DNA of 64,000 nucleotides, from contig NZ_CP152002.1 in assembly GCF_038595055.1 (NCBI RefSeq), positions 3,764,501 through 3,828,500 on the forward strand, written 5' to 3'. The notes under the pieces are model-generated. The model saw nothing but the letters and a program-made list of their open reading frames with translations. It was not told where the DNA came from and did no database searches. Positions 25,837 to 33,733 of this stretch are shown one piece after another. The DNA is from Paenibacillus sp. FSL R7-0345 (GTDB lineage Bacteria > Bacillota > Bacilli > Paenibacillales > Paenibacillaceae). The position numbers and the translations under genes are program-made. Positions within the stretch are counted from its first letter, which is position 1, and each line of letters starts with the position of its first letter.

Positions 25837-26577
25837 TTACAGATGATCCAGAACCAGCGAGCACAGCATTCCCAGCGCGGCAGCCAGTCCGGTCAGCGGT
25901 CCACTATCCTCATAGGCTTCGGGCATCATGGTGGAAGAAACCATGGCAATAATACCTCCTCCGGCAAAAGAGGCAATCAGCGCTGTCGTATAATCATTGG
26001 CATGATCCATAAACGCATAGCCTGCTCCTGAAGCTGCTGTTGAAATAACCAGTACGCCGAGCCAGAGCATTATCACTTTGCTTTTGCTGTAACCGTCCTG
26101 CTTGAGTCCGGCCGTACTGGACAGCCCCTCCGGAATATTGCTGAGGAAAATGGCGATCACCAGCAGCAGGCTCACTCCCTTACCGGCAATCAGGCTAGCC
26201 CCGATCATGATCGACTCAGGTATGGCATCCAGCACGGTTCCGGCGAATATCGCCAGACCGCTTCCGCTTTGCGGCTTTGCGTTTTTCTCCGAACGGACCG
26301 AACGCTTCCTTCCTGATCCCCCTTTGCGGGAGATGTACCAGTCAAACAGGGTAAACACCAGGGCACCGGCAATAAACCCGATAATGGTCGGAGCCAGTCC
26401 GCCGTCATTTGCGGAATCATCCAGCAGCTCATAGGCGGCAGCTCCAATCAGCACCCCTGTTCCGAATGCCATAATGAAGCCGATCAACTTGGCGGGAATC
26501 CGCAGAAACAGTGCCGCCAGCGCACCAATCAGTACGGCCGAACCCGATACTGCTCCCCATAAAAGAGCATTCCACAC
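25837..26577 (-). CDS. ZIP-family metal transporter
   Basis: A ~246-residue membrane protein with about eight helices. The ZIP metal-site motifs are LDAIPESIMIG (helix 4) and FLSNIPEGLSS (helix 5). Relatives move zinc or other divalent cations into or out of the cytoplasm. A Lys/Arg/Ser-rich loop lies at ~85-110. The GTG at 26577 has GAAGGTGA at a normal distance; an in-frame GTG at 26586 is too near that site. It lies upstream of the queuosine operon but has its own unit. Direction and metal are unknown. Confidence 0.85.
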   Translation of the reverse strand: MWNALLWGAVSGSAVLIGALAALFLRIPAKLIGFIMAFGTGVLIGAAAYELLDDSANDGGLAPTIIGFIAGALVFTLFDWYISRKGGSGRKRSVRSEKNAKPQSGSGLAIFAGTVLDAIPESIMIGASLIAGKGVSLLLVIAIFLSNIPEGLSSTAGLKQDGYSKSKVIMLWLGVLVISTAASGAGYAFMDHANDYTTALIASFAGGGIIAMVSSTMMPEAYEDSGPLTGLAAALGMLCSLVLDHL

Positions 26578-26760
26578 TAACGTCACCTTCTTTTGTCACC
26601 AGGAATTGCGTTCTATACGCATAACCATATTGTACACTTCAAAAGCGCTGCGCAAACACCCGTGACAAATACTGCAGACCAGGTTATAAAGGATGGATTC
26701 AATTACACATAAAAGGGTAACTTAAAATATAAACTGCTATATTAAGGATGGGATCAGCTT

Positions 26761-27102
26761 ATGGAACAAGCCGTGCAGCAGCTAAAAGAGTGGTTAGCCT
26801 CAGAGGCGGATAAAACGATTGTCATTAAAAAGCATGAGCTGGAGGATGTGGACACGGTACACTTCAGCCTGGAGAGTGTGGATTACCGGAGCTCCGAGGA
26901 TGTCATTGACGATTATCTCGAAGATGCGCTGATTCTTAGAGGCACGGGTCACACGTTAAATGCAGACGGCGAGCTTGTACCCCTGCCGCAACCAAGCTAT
27001 GAAATTGCCGTCAGCGGCCTGCAGATCCATTCGGCAGAAGCGGACCAAGCAGAGCTGCAGACAGACCGGGCCCGGTATACCATTACTATCGGTGAATCTT
27101 AA
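26761..27102 (+). CDS. Hypothetical protein
   Basis: A 113-residue soluble acidic protein beginning MEQAVQQLKEWLASEADKTI and rich in Glu and Asp (YRSSEDVIDDYLEDALIL). No signal peptide, membrane segment or known motif is visible. AAGGATGGG precedes the ATG at 26761. The gene stands between the ZIP transporter and the converging murB. The alternating pattern suggests an alpha/beta fold. Confidence 0.6.
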   Translation: MEQAVQQLKEWLASEADKTIVIKKHELEDVDTVHFSLESVDYRSSEDVIDDYLEDALILRGTGHTLNADGELVPLPQPSYEIAVSGLQIHSAEADQAELQTDRARYTITIGES

Positions 27103-27148
27103 TACAGAAGGGTTCATGATAATAACATGTTCGCTATTTGTATTTAGA

Positions 27149-27187
27149 CAAAAAAAGGAGGCCACAGCTGTATGCTGCGGCCTCCTC
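27149..27187 (-). terminator. Terminator of murB
   Basis: The stem GGAGGCC/GGCCTCC around a 15-base loop is followed on the minus strand by TTTTTTT. Confidence 0.9.
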
Positions 27188-27188
27188 T

Positions 27189-28100
27189 TCAATCTTCCCC
27201 GATAATCCGGACTTCCGTCTCCAGATCTACCCCGAACTTATCCTTGACCGCAGCGCGGACATGATGGATTAGTCCAATGTAGTCGTTGGCCGTAGCATTA
27301 TCCGCGTTTACGATAAAGCCCGCATGTTTGCGGGACACCTCTGCCCCGCCGATTCTTACGCCCTGCAGCCCGCTTTCCTGAATCAGCTGCCCGGCGAACC
27401 GGCCCGGCGGACGCTTGAATACACTGCCGCAGGAAGGATATTCAAGCGGCTGCTTCGATTCCCGCAGATAGGTCAGCTCATCCATTTTCGCTTTGATGGC
27501 CGCAGGATCTCCCGGCTGCAGGGCAAAGCGCGCCTCCAGCACAATATAATCTCCGCCGGCAAAAATACTGTGCCGGTAACCAAACTGCAGCTCTTCGCCC
27601 CGCAGTGTAACGAGCTCTCCGGCCTTGTTAACGGCCAGCGCACTGTGCAGCACATCCTTAACCTCGCCGCCGTACGCACCGGCGTTCATATAAAGCGCGC
27701 CGCCTACTGTTCCCGGGATGCCGCAGGCAAATTCCAGGCCCGTCAGCTCCTGCTCCAGCGCATAGGCCGAGGTATCGATAATTTTGGCGCCGCACTGGGC
27801 AATCAGCAGCCCGTTCTCTATAGTCATCTTATCCAAAACCGAAGTATACAGCACAATCCCGCGGATTCCGCCGTCGCGGATAATGACATTAGAACCGTTG
27901 CCCAGCACGGTTAAAGGAATGTTATTCTTGCTGGCATATGTAACAACACTCTGTATTTCCTCATAGCTTGCTGGTACAGCCAGAATGTCGGCTATACCGC
28001 CGATTTGCGTAAATACATAAGTCTTCAGCAGTTCCCGGCTTCTTACCGTTCCGTCCGGAAGAAGCTGCTGCAAATCCTGTTCAATTTGGCTTATATTCAT
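27189..28100 (-). CDS. murB: UDP-N-acetylenolpyruvoylglucosamine reductase MurB
   Basis: A 303-residue FAD enzyme that reduces UDP-GlcNAc-enolpyruvate to UDP-MurNAc with NADPH, an essential peptidoglycan step. FAD-binding motifs are TVLGNGSNVIIRDGGIRG and GIPGTVGGALYMNAGAYGGE; the catalytic Ser lies in YPSCGSVFKRPPG. The MurB C-terminal domain is present, and the Tyr loop of type I enzymes appears absent (type II). The ATG at 28100 has GGAG at 7 bases; the ATG at 28106 is too close to it. Confidence 0.95.
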   Translation of the reverse strand: MNISQIEQDLQQLLPDGTVRSRELLKTYVFTQIGGIADILAVPASYEEIQSVVTYASKNNIPLTVLGNGSNVIIRDGGIRGIVLYTSVLDKMTIENGLLIAQCGAKIIDTSAYALEQELTGLEFACGIPGTVGGALYMNAGAYGGEVKDVLHSALAVNKAGELVTLRGEELQFGYRHSIFAGGDYIVLEARFALQPGDPAAIKAKMDELTYLRESKQPLEYPSCGSVFKRPPGRFAGQLIQESGLQGVRIGGAEVSRKHAGFIVNADNATANDYIGLIHHVRAAVKDKFGVDLETEVRIIGED

Positions 28101-28169
28101 GTTCATGCTCCTTTATAAATCAATACATAATCACGTTATCAGCCTGATTAATGGCATCCCCAACTGTAA

Positions 28170-28205
28170 CAACGAACAGGCTCCCTTGTCAATGACGGGA
28201 GCCTG
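28170..28205 (-). terminator. Terminator of the FhuF-like gene
   Basis: A 9-bp stem (CAGGCTCCC with GGGAGCCTG) around an 11-base loop, followed on the minus strand by TTCGTTGTT. Confidence 0.65.
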
Positions 28206-28256
28206 CGGCTGATGCTGTGCTATCGAAGTTTATGCGGCAATTTTGCAAAATATGAT

Positions 28257-29075
28257 CTACGCCTGCCCGGCAGAGGCCGTATTGCGGAATTCTAGCCGGC
28301 GCACCGCCCGCTCATCCTCTTTCATCCGCGGACAGGTGTAGCAATAGCTTCCGCCTTCAGTGCGGTAATAAAGGCAGCAGCGGTTACGCATATTCACGGT
28401 CTTACCGGGCTCAGCCAGCGATTCGATCTTGCGCACCTGGACATGGAACGGATTTCTCTTCAAGCCGAACACCTCTGCCGGCATTTCTTCGCGAAGATAC
28501 CGGTAATCTTCCTGCAAAGTTTCCGGCAGGCCTGCAGGAAGATCTCGGGAGGTAAAAACCTCCAGATAATAGTTGAACTTAGTGGGCAGCTGGCCCCAGA
28601 TTTCGCTTCCGGCAAGGCCTGTGACATGCGATAGCATGGACATCAGCGGAGCAGCCGAATCCCGGTAGAACTGCGTCAGCTGTTCATTGCGCCAGTCTGT
28701 CCGCAGCTTGGCGTCTGCAGGAGCCGGAGTGAATGACCATTCGTCCAGGGAGAAGACTACACGCCAATATCCATTAGATGGAATGAGGTGCACAGACAAG
28801 TCGGACAGACTGATACCAGGACTGGCAGAATAGACAGAAAGAGCATATTGGACCGCAAGGGCCACATTACCAAAAGCACCGGCAAAATAGGTTGCAGCCA
28901 CCTTGTCATCCAGTCCTTTGATAAGCGGCCTGTAACACTCGACAAAGGCTCTCATTCCCGCTTCATCCGTCATCTCTGCAACATTAAAAGAGTGCACTGC
29001 CCCTTCCGGAATACCGTGGTGCAGATCAAATGTACTGCTGAAATCCTGTATCTGTTGCTGTTGTGCATCATTCAT
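28257..29075 (-). CDS. FhuF-like ferric siderophore reductase
   Basis: A 272-residue cytoplasmic protein. Its C-terminus carries the FhuF-type [2Fe-2S] motif RNRCCLYYRTEGGSYCYTCP, i.e. CC-x10-C-x2-C. Family knowledge: FhuF-type reductases free iron from imported ferric siderophores by reducing it. The N-terminal ~200 residues match the IucA/IucC C-terminal-like or FhuF domain. The ATG at 29075 follows GAGGAGG. It lies 40 bases after a siderophore-type ABC ATPase, and Fur-like boxes precede the pair, so iron control is likely. Confidence 0.8.
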   Translation of the reverse strand: MNDAQQQQIQDFSSTFDLHHGIPEGAVHSFNVAEMTDEAGMRAFVECYRPLIKGLDDKVAATYFAGAFGNVALAVQYALSVYSASPGISLSDLSVHLIPSNGYWRVVFSLDEWSFTPAPADAKLRTDWRNEQLTQFYRDSAAPLMSMLSHVTGLAGSEIWGQLPTKFNYYLEVFTSRDLPAGLPETLQEDYRYLREEMPAEVFGLKRNPFHVQVRKIESLAEPGKTVNMRNRCCLYYRTEGGSYCYTCPRMKEDERAVRRLEFRNTASAGQA

Positions 29076-29115
29076 TCCATTTCCTCCTCTGTATGCGTGC
29101 CACTTGTTGTTTGTT

Positions 29116-29922
29116 TTACAATCCTGCAGCCTTATAAGCCGCCAGCTCATACGGCAGGCACAGCGGCACGCCGGTACGCGGATCGGCCACGATATCGCAC
29201 TCAATGCCGAATACTTTGCGGAGCACATCCGGTGTCATAACCTCAGCAGGAGCCCCTTGGCTGATGACTGTGCCTGCTTTGATGGCCACCATATGCTGCG
29301 CATAACGGGAAGCATGGTTCAAGTCATGCACGACCATAATGATCGTGCGGCCTTCCTCCTGGTTCAGCTTCTGCAGCAGCTGCAGCACTTCCAGCTGGTG
29401 TGCCATATCAAGGAACGTAGTCGGCTCGTCCAGGAACAGAATATCCGTCTGCTGAGCCAGTGCCATCGCAATCCAGGCGCGCTGGCGCTGACCGCCGGAG
29501 AGACGGTCAATCGGGCGGTCATGGAATTCATCCATGCCGGTTACCGTGATCGCATTCGCGATAATTTCGCGGTCTTCCGGCGTCATTGTGCCGAAGCCCT
29601 TCTGATGCGGATACCGTCCGTAACTGACCAGCTCGGACACCGTCAGTCCGTCCGGAGCCGTCGGATTCTGCGGCAGGATCGCCAGCTGGCGGGCCACCTC
29701 TTTGGTCGACAGGGTATGAATGGACTTCCCGTCCAGCATTACGCTTCCGCTCTTGGGCTTCATAATCCGGGCCATTGTTTTCAGAATCGTAGACTTACCG
29801 GAGCCGTTAGCTCCAACCAGCGCTGTAATTTTCCCTGTAGGCAGCGACAGGTTCAACCCTTTGACAATCGTTGCTTCCGCGTACCCGATACTTAGCTGTT
29901 CCGTGTTCAAACGTTCTGACAT
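29116..29922 (-). CDS. Iron-siderophore ABC transporter ATP-binding protein (YusV/FecE-like)
   Basis: A 268-residue ATPase of the FecE/FhuC type. It has Walker A GANGSGKST, signature LSGGQRQR, Walker B LFLDEPTTFLD and H-loop VVHDLNHA. No permease or binding-protein gene lies next to it, as for Bacillus subtilis YusV, which energises several separate siderophore permeases. The ATG at 29922 follows AAGGAG. The FhuF-like reductase comes next, so the pair would import and then release iron. Confidence 0.9.
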   Translation of the reverse strand: MSERLNTEQLSIGYAEATIVKGLNLSLPTGKITALVGANGSGKSTILKTMARIMKPKSGSVMLDGKSIHTLSTKEVARQLAILPQNPTAPDGLTVSELVSYGRYPHQKGFGTMTPEDREIIANAITVTGMDEFHDRPIDRLSGGQRQRAWIAMALAQQTDILFLDEPTTFLDMAHQLEVLQLLQKLNQEEGRTIIMVVHDLNHASRYAQHMVAIKAGTVISQGAPAEVMTPDVLRKVFGIECDIVADPRTGVPLCLPYELAAYKAAGL

Positions 29923-29986
29923 TATCTCCACTCCTTAATAATGGTTGTGATTTTTGGGTATGTATGAATTTCAGTGCCAGGGCAAT

Positions 29987-30034
29987 TGAAATTGTTTATC
30001 ATTCAACTGATATTGGTTCTCAATTATTATTATC
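29987..30034. promoter_or_regulatory. Two Fur-like boxes
   Basis: Minus-strand sequence contains GATAATAATAATTGAGAAC (30034-30016) and TGATAAACAATTTCA (30001-29987). Both resemble the TGATAATNATTATCA iron box with a few mismatches and lie 65-110 bases before the ATPase start. Confidence 0.6.
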
Positions 30035-30064
30035 GCAAATATATGAAAGTTGTACAAGAGTGCA

Positions 30065-30098
30065 TAAAAAAGCCGCCCCGTCATCAACGGAAGCAGCT
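30065..30098 (-). terminator. Terminator of kimA
   Basis: On the minus strand GCTGCTTCCG pairs with CGGGGCGGC, using several G-T pairs, and is followed by TTTTTTATG. Confidence 0.7.
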
Positions 30099-30117
30099 GT
30101 TTCTTCATGTCACCTGT

Positions 30118-31935
30118 CTATTTGTGCAAATGGTAAGGTACTGTCGCTACAACGATATCCTTTTGATTCATCAGATAGGAACGGATGAACAGGCTGGTCT
30201 GATTATGCAGAATGGCCTGCCACCAGTGCTTCGTAATAAATTGCGGAATCAGCACTGTAATATGATCCGTTGAAGCGGTTTTCCACTCGACGGTATCAAT
30301 AAACTTGACGAGCGGACGGATAATGCTCCGGTACCGGGAACGCAGGACAATCAGGCGCACGCCAGGATTCCACTCCTCCCACTTCTGCTCCATTTTATGA
30401 ATCTCTTCCTCATCAAAGCCTACATATACTGCTACCACATTATCCGTCAAAGACTTGGCATAGCTGATCGAATGCAGTACAGCACGGGTCACACCGGCAA
30501 CAGGCACGACTACTGTACTTCCTTTAATACAAGGCTTATCGGTTGCCGGGCAAATCCGCAGCTGGTCTGCCGTGTTGAGATAATGACGGTGAATCCGGTG
30601 AAACACGAACATAACAACCGGCAGGAAGATGAACGCCATCCATACGCTGGAGAATTTCGTAATAATGAAGATCAGCGTAATAGTGAGCGTAGTCAGCATA
30701 CCAACGGTATTCACCGCAAATTTGTTCTGCCAGCCCTTTGGTCTTGTTTTGAACCAGTGCACCATCATTCCCAGCTGCGATAAAGTGAACGGGATAAATA
30801 CACCGACAGCGTAGAGCGGAATCAGACCTTCTGTATTTCCGTGAAAAGCAGCCACCAGCACCGCCGACAGCACACCGAGGAAAATAATCCCGTTAGAAAA
30901 GCCCAGCCGGTCTCCGCGGACCATAAAGGCATGCGGCAAATATTTATCCTTGGCAAACATGAAGGCCAGCAGCGGGAATGCCGAGTAAGCAGTATTTGCT
31001 GCCAGGAACAGGATGACAGCCGTAATTCCTTGGATGAAGAAGTACAAACCGCCGCGGCCGAAGGTCGATTCGGCAATTTGTGAAACAACTGTGGCTTTTT
31101 CATCCGGTGTAACACCGTACCAGTAAGCCAGCAGGGTGATGCCTGTGAACATTACGCCGAGAATAAGCCCCATCATCATCAGGGTTTTGGCGGCATTTTT
31201 TTCAGCAGGAGCTTTAAAGTTCGGAATGGCATTGGATACTGCCTCTACCCCGGTCAAGGCCGAACAGCCGGAGCTGAACGCCTTTAGCAGCAGGAACAGG
31301 CTGACATTGGATACCGCCGAGCCGATCTCAGGCACACTGGCATGGGCGCCCCCCGTCAAGTATTTAAACACACCCGCAACAATCAGGAAAAAGATCGAGC
31401 CGACGAACAAATATACCGGGATTGCGATAAAAGAAGCAGACTCCGTAACCCCGCGCAGATTGACAATAGTAAGCAATATAATAACAGAAACTGCAATAAG
31501 CACCGTATGATCATGCAAGCCTGGAAAAGCCGATGTAATCGCGTCCGTACCCGCCGAAGCGCTAACCGCAACAGTAAGTATATAATCTACTAATAAAGAG
31601 CCGCCGGCTAACAGGCCGGTAGGAACACCCAGATTGCTTTTGGCTACGATGTAGGCCCCTCCGCCTTGCGGATAAGCAAAAATCGTCTGCCGGTAGGATA
31701 AAATGAGTATGGCCAGCAGACCCAATACGGCAAGCGCGATTGGCAATGAGTACCAGATGGCAGTGAAGCCTGCAGCCACCAGTACCAGGAGAATTTGTTC
31801 CGTTCCGTAGGCCACAGACGAGAGCGCATCAGAAGACAGGACAGCCAGTGCTTTCACCTTGGATAACTTTTCATGATCGAGTTCATCTGACTTCATCGGA
31901 CGTCCGATCAATAGTCGTTTTACCTTGCTTACCAT
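30118..31935 (-). CDS. kimA: High-affinity potassium/proton symporter KimA (APC family)
   Basis: A 605-residue protein with twelve helices of the APC fold (~30-440) and a ~160-residue cytoplasmic C-terminal domain containing PCIKGSTVVVPVAGVTRAVL and ITVLIPQFITKHWW. The N-terminus (KVKALAVLSSDALSSVAYGT, EQILLVL) matches Bacillus subtilis KimA (formerly YdaO). KimA takes up K+ with H+ at low external potassium and is shut down by c-di-AMP. A full c-di-AMP riboswitch lies directly upstream, which settles the assignment. The ATG at 31935 follows AGAGAGGA. It has its own terminator. Confidence 0.93.
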   Translation of the reverse strand: MVSKVKRLLIGRPMKSDELDHEKLSKVKALAVLSSDALSSVAYGTEQILLVLVAAGFTAIWYSLPIALAVLGLLAILILSYRQTIFAYPQGGGAYIVAKSNLGVPTGLLAGGSLLVDYILTVAVSASAGTDAITSAFPGLHDHTVLIAVSVIILLTIVNLRGVTESASFIAIPVYLFVGSIFFLIVAGVFKYLTGGAHASVPEIGSAVSNVSLFLLLKAFSSGCSALTGVEAVSNAIPNFKAPAEKNAAKTLMMMGLILGVMFTGITLLAYWYGVTPDEKATVVSQIAESTFGRGGLYFFIQGITAVILFLAANTAYSAFPLLAFMFAKDKYLPHAFMVRGDRLGFSNGIIFLGVLSAVLVAAFHGNTEGLIPLYAVGVFIPFTLSQLGMMVHWFKTRPKGWQNKFAVNTVGMLTTLTITLIFIITKFSSVWMAFIFLPVVMFVFHRIHRHYLNTADQLRICPATDKPCIKGSTVVVPVAGVTRAVLHSISYAKSLTDNVVAVYVGFDEEEIHKMEQKWEEWNPGVRLIVLRSRYRSIIRPLVKFIDTVEWKTASTDHITVLIPQFITKHWWQAILHNQTSLFIRSYLMNQKDIVVATVPYHLHK

Positions 31936-32027
31936 TGTTGTAACAGTTCCTCTCTTTGTTAGTTGAACCGGTTATACCGTGCGCTGTTTTCATCGTTTTC
32001 ATAGGTGAATTTTCATAAATGCAGGCA

Positions 32028-32059
32028 CAAAAATAAGCATACGGAAATGATCCGCATGC
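32028..32059 (-). terminator. Riboswitch-controlled terminator before kimA
   Basis: A 9-bp stem (GCATGCGGA with TCCGTATGC, one G-T pair) with a five-base loop, followed by TTATTTTTG. It lies between the c-di-AMP aptamer and kimA, so it is probably the off-switch. Confidence 0.85.
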
Positions 32060-32076
32060 CTAGCGCATGGTCATTA

Positions 32077-32241
32077 TCCCACCTTTGCTTACGAGGTTAG
32101 CTGGCGGATTCGGGCTGTGGAAAGCCCTACGGTTACAGCCTTTTCGGCCTGTCTCCGATTCACCCCGACGGCCTTGCGGCCGAGTATGGTTCCCCCGATT
32201 TCCCTACGGAAAATTCAGCGCGTATTCAACTTCTCACAAGG
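32077..32241 (-). promoter_or_regulatory. c-di-AMP riboswitch (ydaO motif)
   Basis: Minus-strand sequence shows the class hallmarks in order: CGCTGAATTTTCCGTAGGGA, ATCGGGGGAACCATA, the variable GGCCGCAAGGCC hairpin, GGGGTGAATC, GTAACCGTAGGGC, and CCGAATCCGCCAGCTAACCT followed by CGTAAGC. c-di-AMP binding switches off kimA transcription, which matches KimA biology. Confidence 0.97.
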
Positions 32242-32245
32242 CTTA

Positions 32246-32274
32246 ATGATAGTCTACAAAGCTTTTCCAGTAAA
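32246..32274 (-). promoter_or_regulatory. Probable promoter of kimA
   Basis: On the minus strand TTTACT (32274-32269) and TATCAT (32251-32246) are 17 bases apart, placing the start of transcription at the 5' end of the riboswitch. Confidence 0.55.
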
Positions 32275-32303
32275 GCTGTGAAACAAATGAAAAGGAATGA
32301 AAA

Positions 32304-32401
32304 AACATCCAAAACACGCGATTCCAGGACCCGGGATAAGTCGGGCTTTCATTCTCTTGCATTATCCCTCTGTCTCATGGTTTTATCGTGTTTTGGATGT
32401 T
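32304..32401. repeat. 98-base element bounded by 15-bp inverted repeats
   Basis: AACATCCAAAACACG (32304-32318) is the exact reverse complement of CGTGTTTTGGATGTT (32387-32401), with 68 bases between them. No target-site duplication or reading frame is evident. It may be a small inverted-repeat element or a long hairpin in the bdbC 3' region. Confidence 0.6.
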
Positions 32402-32457
32402 ATTTGTGACAAAAAATTCAGGAAAATTTTATGCTTTAAATTCCGCCTGTCTGCTGC

Positions 32458-32889
32458 CTATTCCCCGTCCGCATCCTTGCGTCCTGTCCACAATAAAACG
32501 GTAATCAGGGTGAAGGCTGTAAGTGCCATTAAAGGGATGGTAATGAAGCCTAAAAGATTAATATAATCCTGATTGCAGGGAACGCCAACTGTACATGGAA
32601 GCACCTTGCTCAGCGCAGGAATCTTCTGCTCGGCATAATGGTATATAGAGATGCTTCCGCCAATGATACTTAAAGGTAACACGTACGGAATAATCTTTTT
32701 ATCCCCGCGATACGTGGCAATTCCCAGCAAAAATAGCTGCGGGTACATGAAGATCCGCTGAAACCAGCACAGCTTGCAGGGCTCATATTTCAGCACCTCA
32801 CTAAGGTACAGGCTGCCGGCAACAGCAATAATGGAAACAAACCAGGCCAGATACAGACAATGGCGGCGGCAGAAGGCAGAAAACCTCAT
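32458..32889 (-). CDS. bdbC: Disulfide bond formation protein BdbC (DsbB-like)
   Basis: A 143-residue membrane protein with four helices and two redox-active Cys pairs: CKLC after the first helix and the CTVGVPC loop (C...C) outside. It re-oxidises BdbD and passes electrons to quinone. The start overlaps the bdbD stop (TGATG); a GTG three bases upstream is an alternative. Confidence 0.92.
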   Translation of the reverse strand: MRFSAFCRRHCLYLAWFVSIIAVAGSLYLSEVLKYEPCKLCWFQRIFMYPQLFLLGIATYRGDKKIIPYVLPLSIIGGSISIYHYAEQKIPALSKVLPCTVGVPCNQDYINLLGFITIPLMALTAFTLITVLLWTGRKDADGE

Positions 32890-33641
32890 CACTCGGCAGC
32901 CGCTGCTTCAGTAGCAGCCTGGATCTGGGCGTCAATAGCTTCCATGTTAAACGGCTCGTTCACCATTACCCCGTTTACAAATATAGTCGGGGTTGAAGAT
33001 ACTCCGGAGGCCGAGGCTAGCTGAATCTCGCTCTCCACCTGGCTATTATAGGTTTTGTCTTCAATGTCTTTGCGGAGCAGATCGAAGTCGATTGGCAGAT
33101 TCTCTTTCTGCGCCAGCTCCACCAGGAAGTCTGCAGTCGCCCATTCCTTGTTCTCGTCACCCTGATTAGCATAAAGAGCATCATAGTAGGTCCAGAATGC
33201 ATCGCTGTTCTGATTATAGACAGACAAGGCTGCGAGGGCAGCGGTTTTGGAATCATCTCCGATAAAGGCCAGGTTTGCAAAATATAAAGCGGCTTTATCC
33301 TGATTTACATACTCCTGAACAATCTGCGGCTTAATGACACCTGCGAACTGGGCACAAGCCGGACATTTGTAATCGCCAAATTCGACGATTTTGACAGGTG
33401 CATTCTCACTGCCAAGTCTTGACATTTCACTGTAGTTGAATTCAACCGGTGCGGCTGAAGTTCCTGTTGATGAGTCTCTTGCGGCCAGCATAAATAATCC
33501 CACAAAAATAATGACAACCAATGCGATTGTCGCAACAATCACTATCAATGTTTTCTTCTTCTGCTGTTCCATCCGCGCTACAAGTTCCTCATTTTTGCTC
33601 TTTTGGGGGAGAGCAGCGCTTTTACGTTTGTTTTTGCCCAA
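32889..33641 (-). CDS. bdbD: Membrane-anchored thiol-disulfide oxidase BdbD (DsbA-like)
   Basis: A 250-residue protein. A short basic cytoplasmic tail is followed by one transmembrane helix (TLIVIVATIALVVIIFVGLF, ~31-50) and an extracellular thioredoxin domain with helical insertion. The active site is CPAC in DYKCPACAQF, and the cis-Pro loop is GVSSTPTIFVNG. It introduces disulfide bonds in exported proteins together with BdbC. I chose the TTG at 33641, which has AAAGGAA at 8 bases; an in-frame TTG at 33671 has no such site. Confidence 0.92.
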   Translation of the reverse strand: MGKNKRKSAALPQKSKNEELVARMEQQKKKTLIVIVATIALVVIIFVGLFMLAARDSSTGTSAAPVEFNYSEMSRLGSENAPVKIVEFGDYKCPACAQFAGVIKPQIVQEYVNQDKAALYFANLAFIGDDSKTAALAALSVYNQNSDAFWTYYDALYANQGDENKEWATADFLVELAQKENLPIDFDLLRKDIEDKTYNSQVESEIQLASASGVSSTPTIFVNGVMVNEPFNMEAIDAQIQAATEAAAAE

Positions 33642-33733
33642 GTGAGAGTTCCTTTCTGTCCTGCGGGACAATAAATATAAATCATATAATTTAAAATTAT
33701 ATAATTAAACTTCTCACTTTGGCAAACAAGAGC

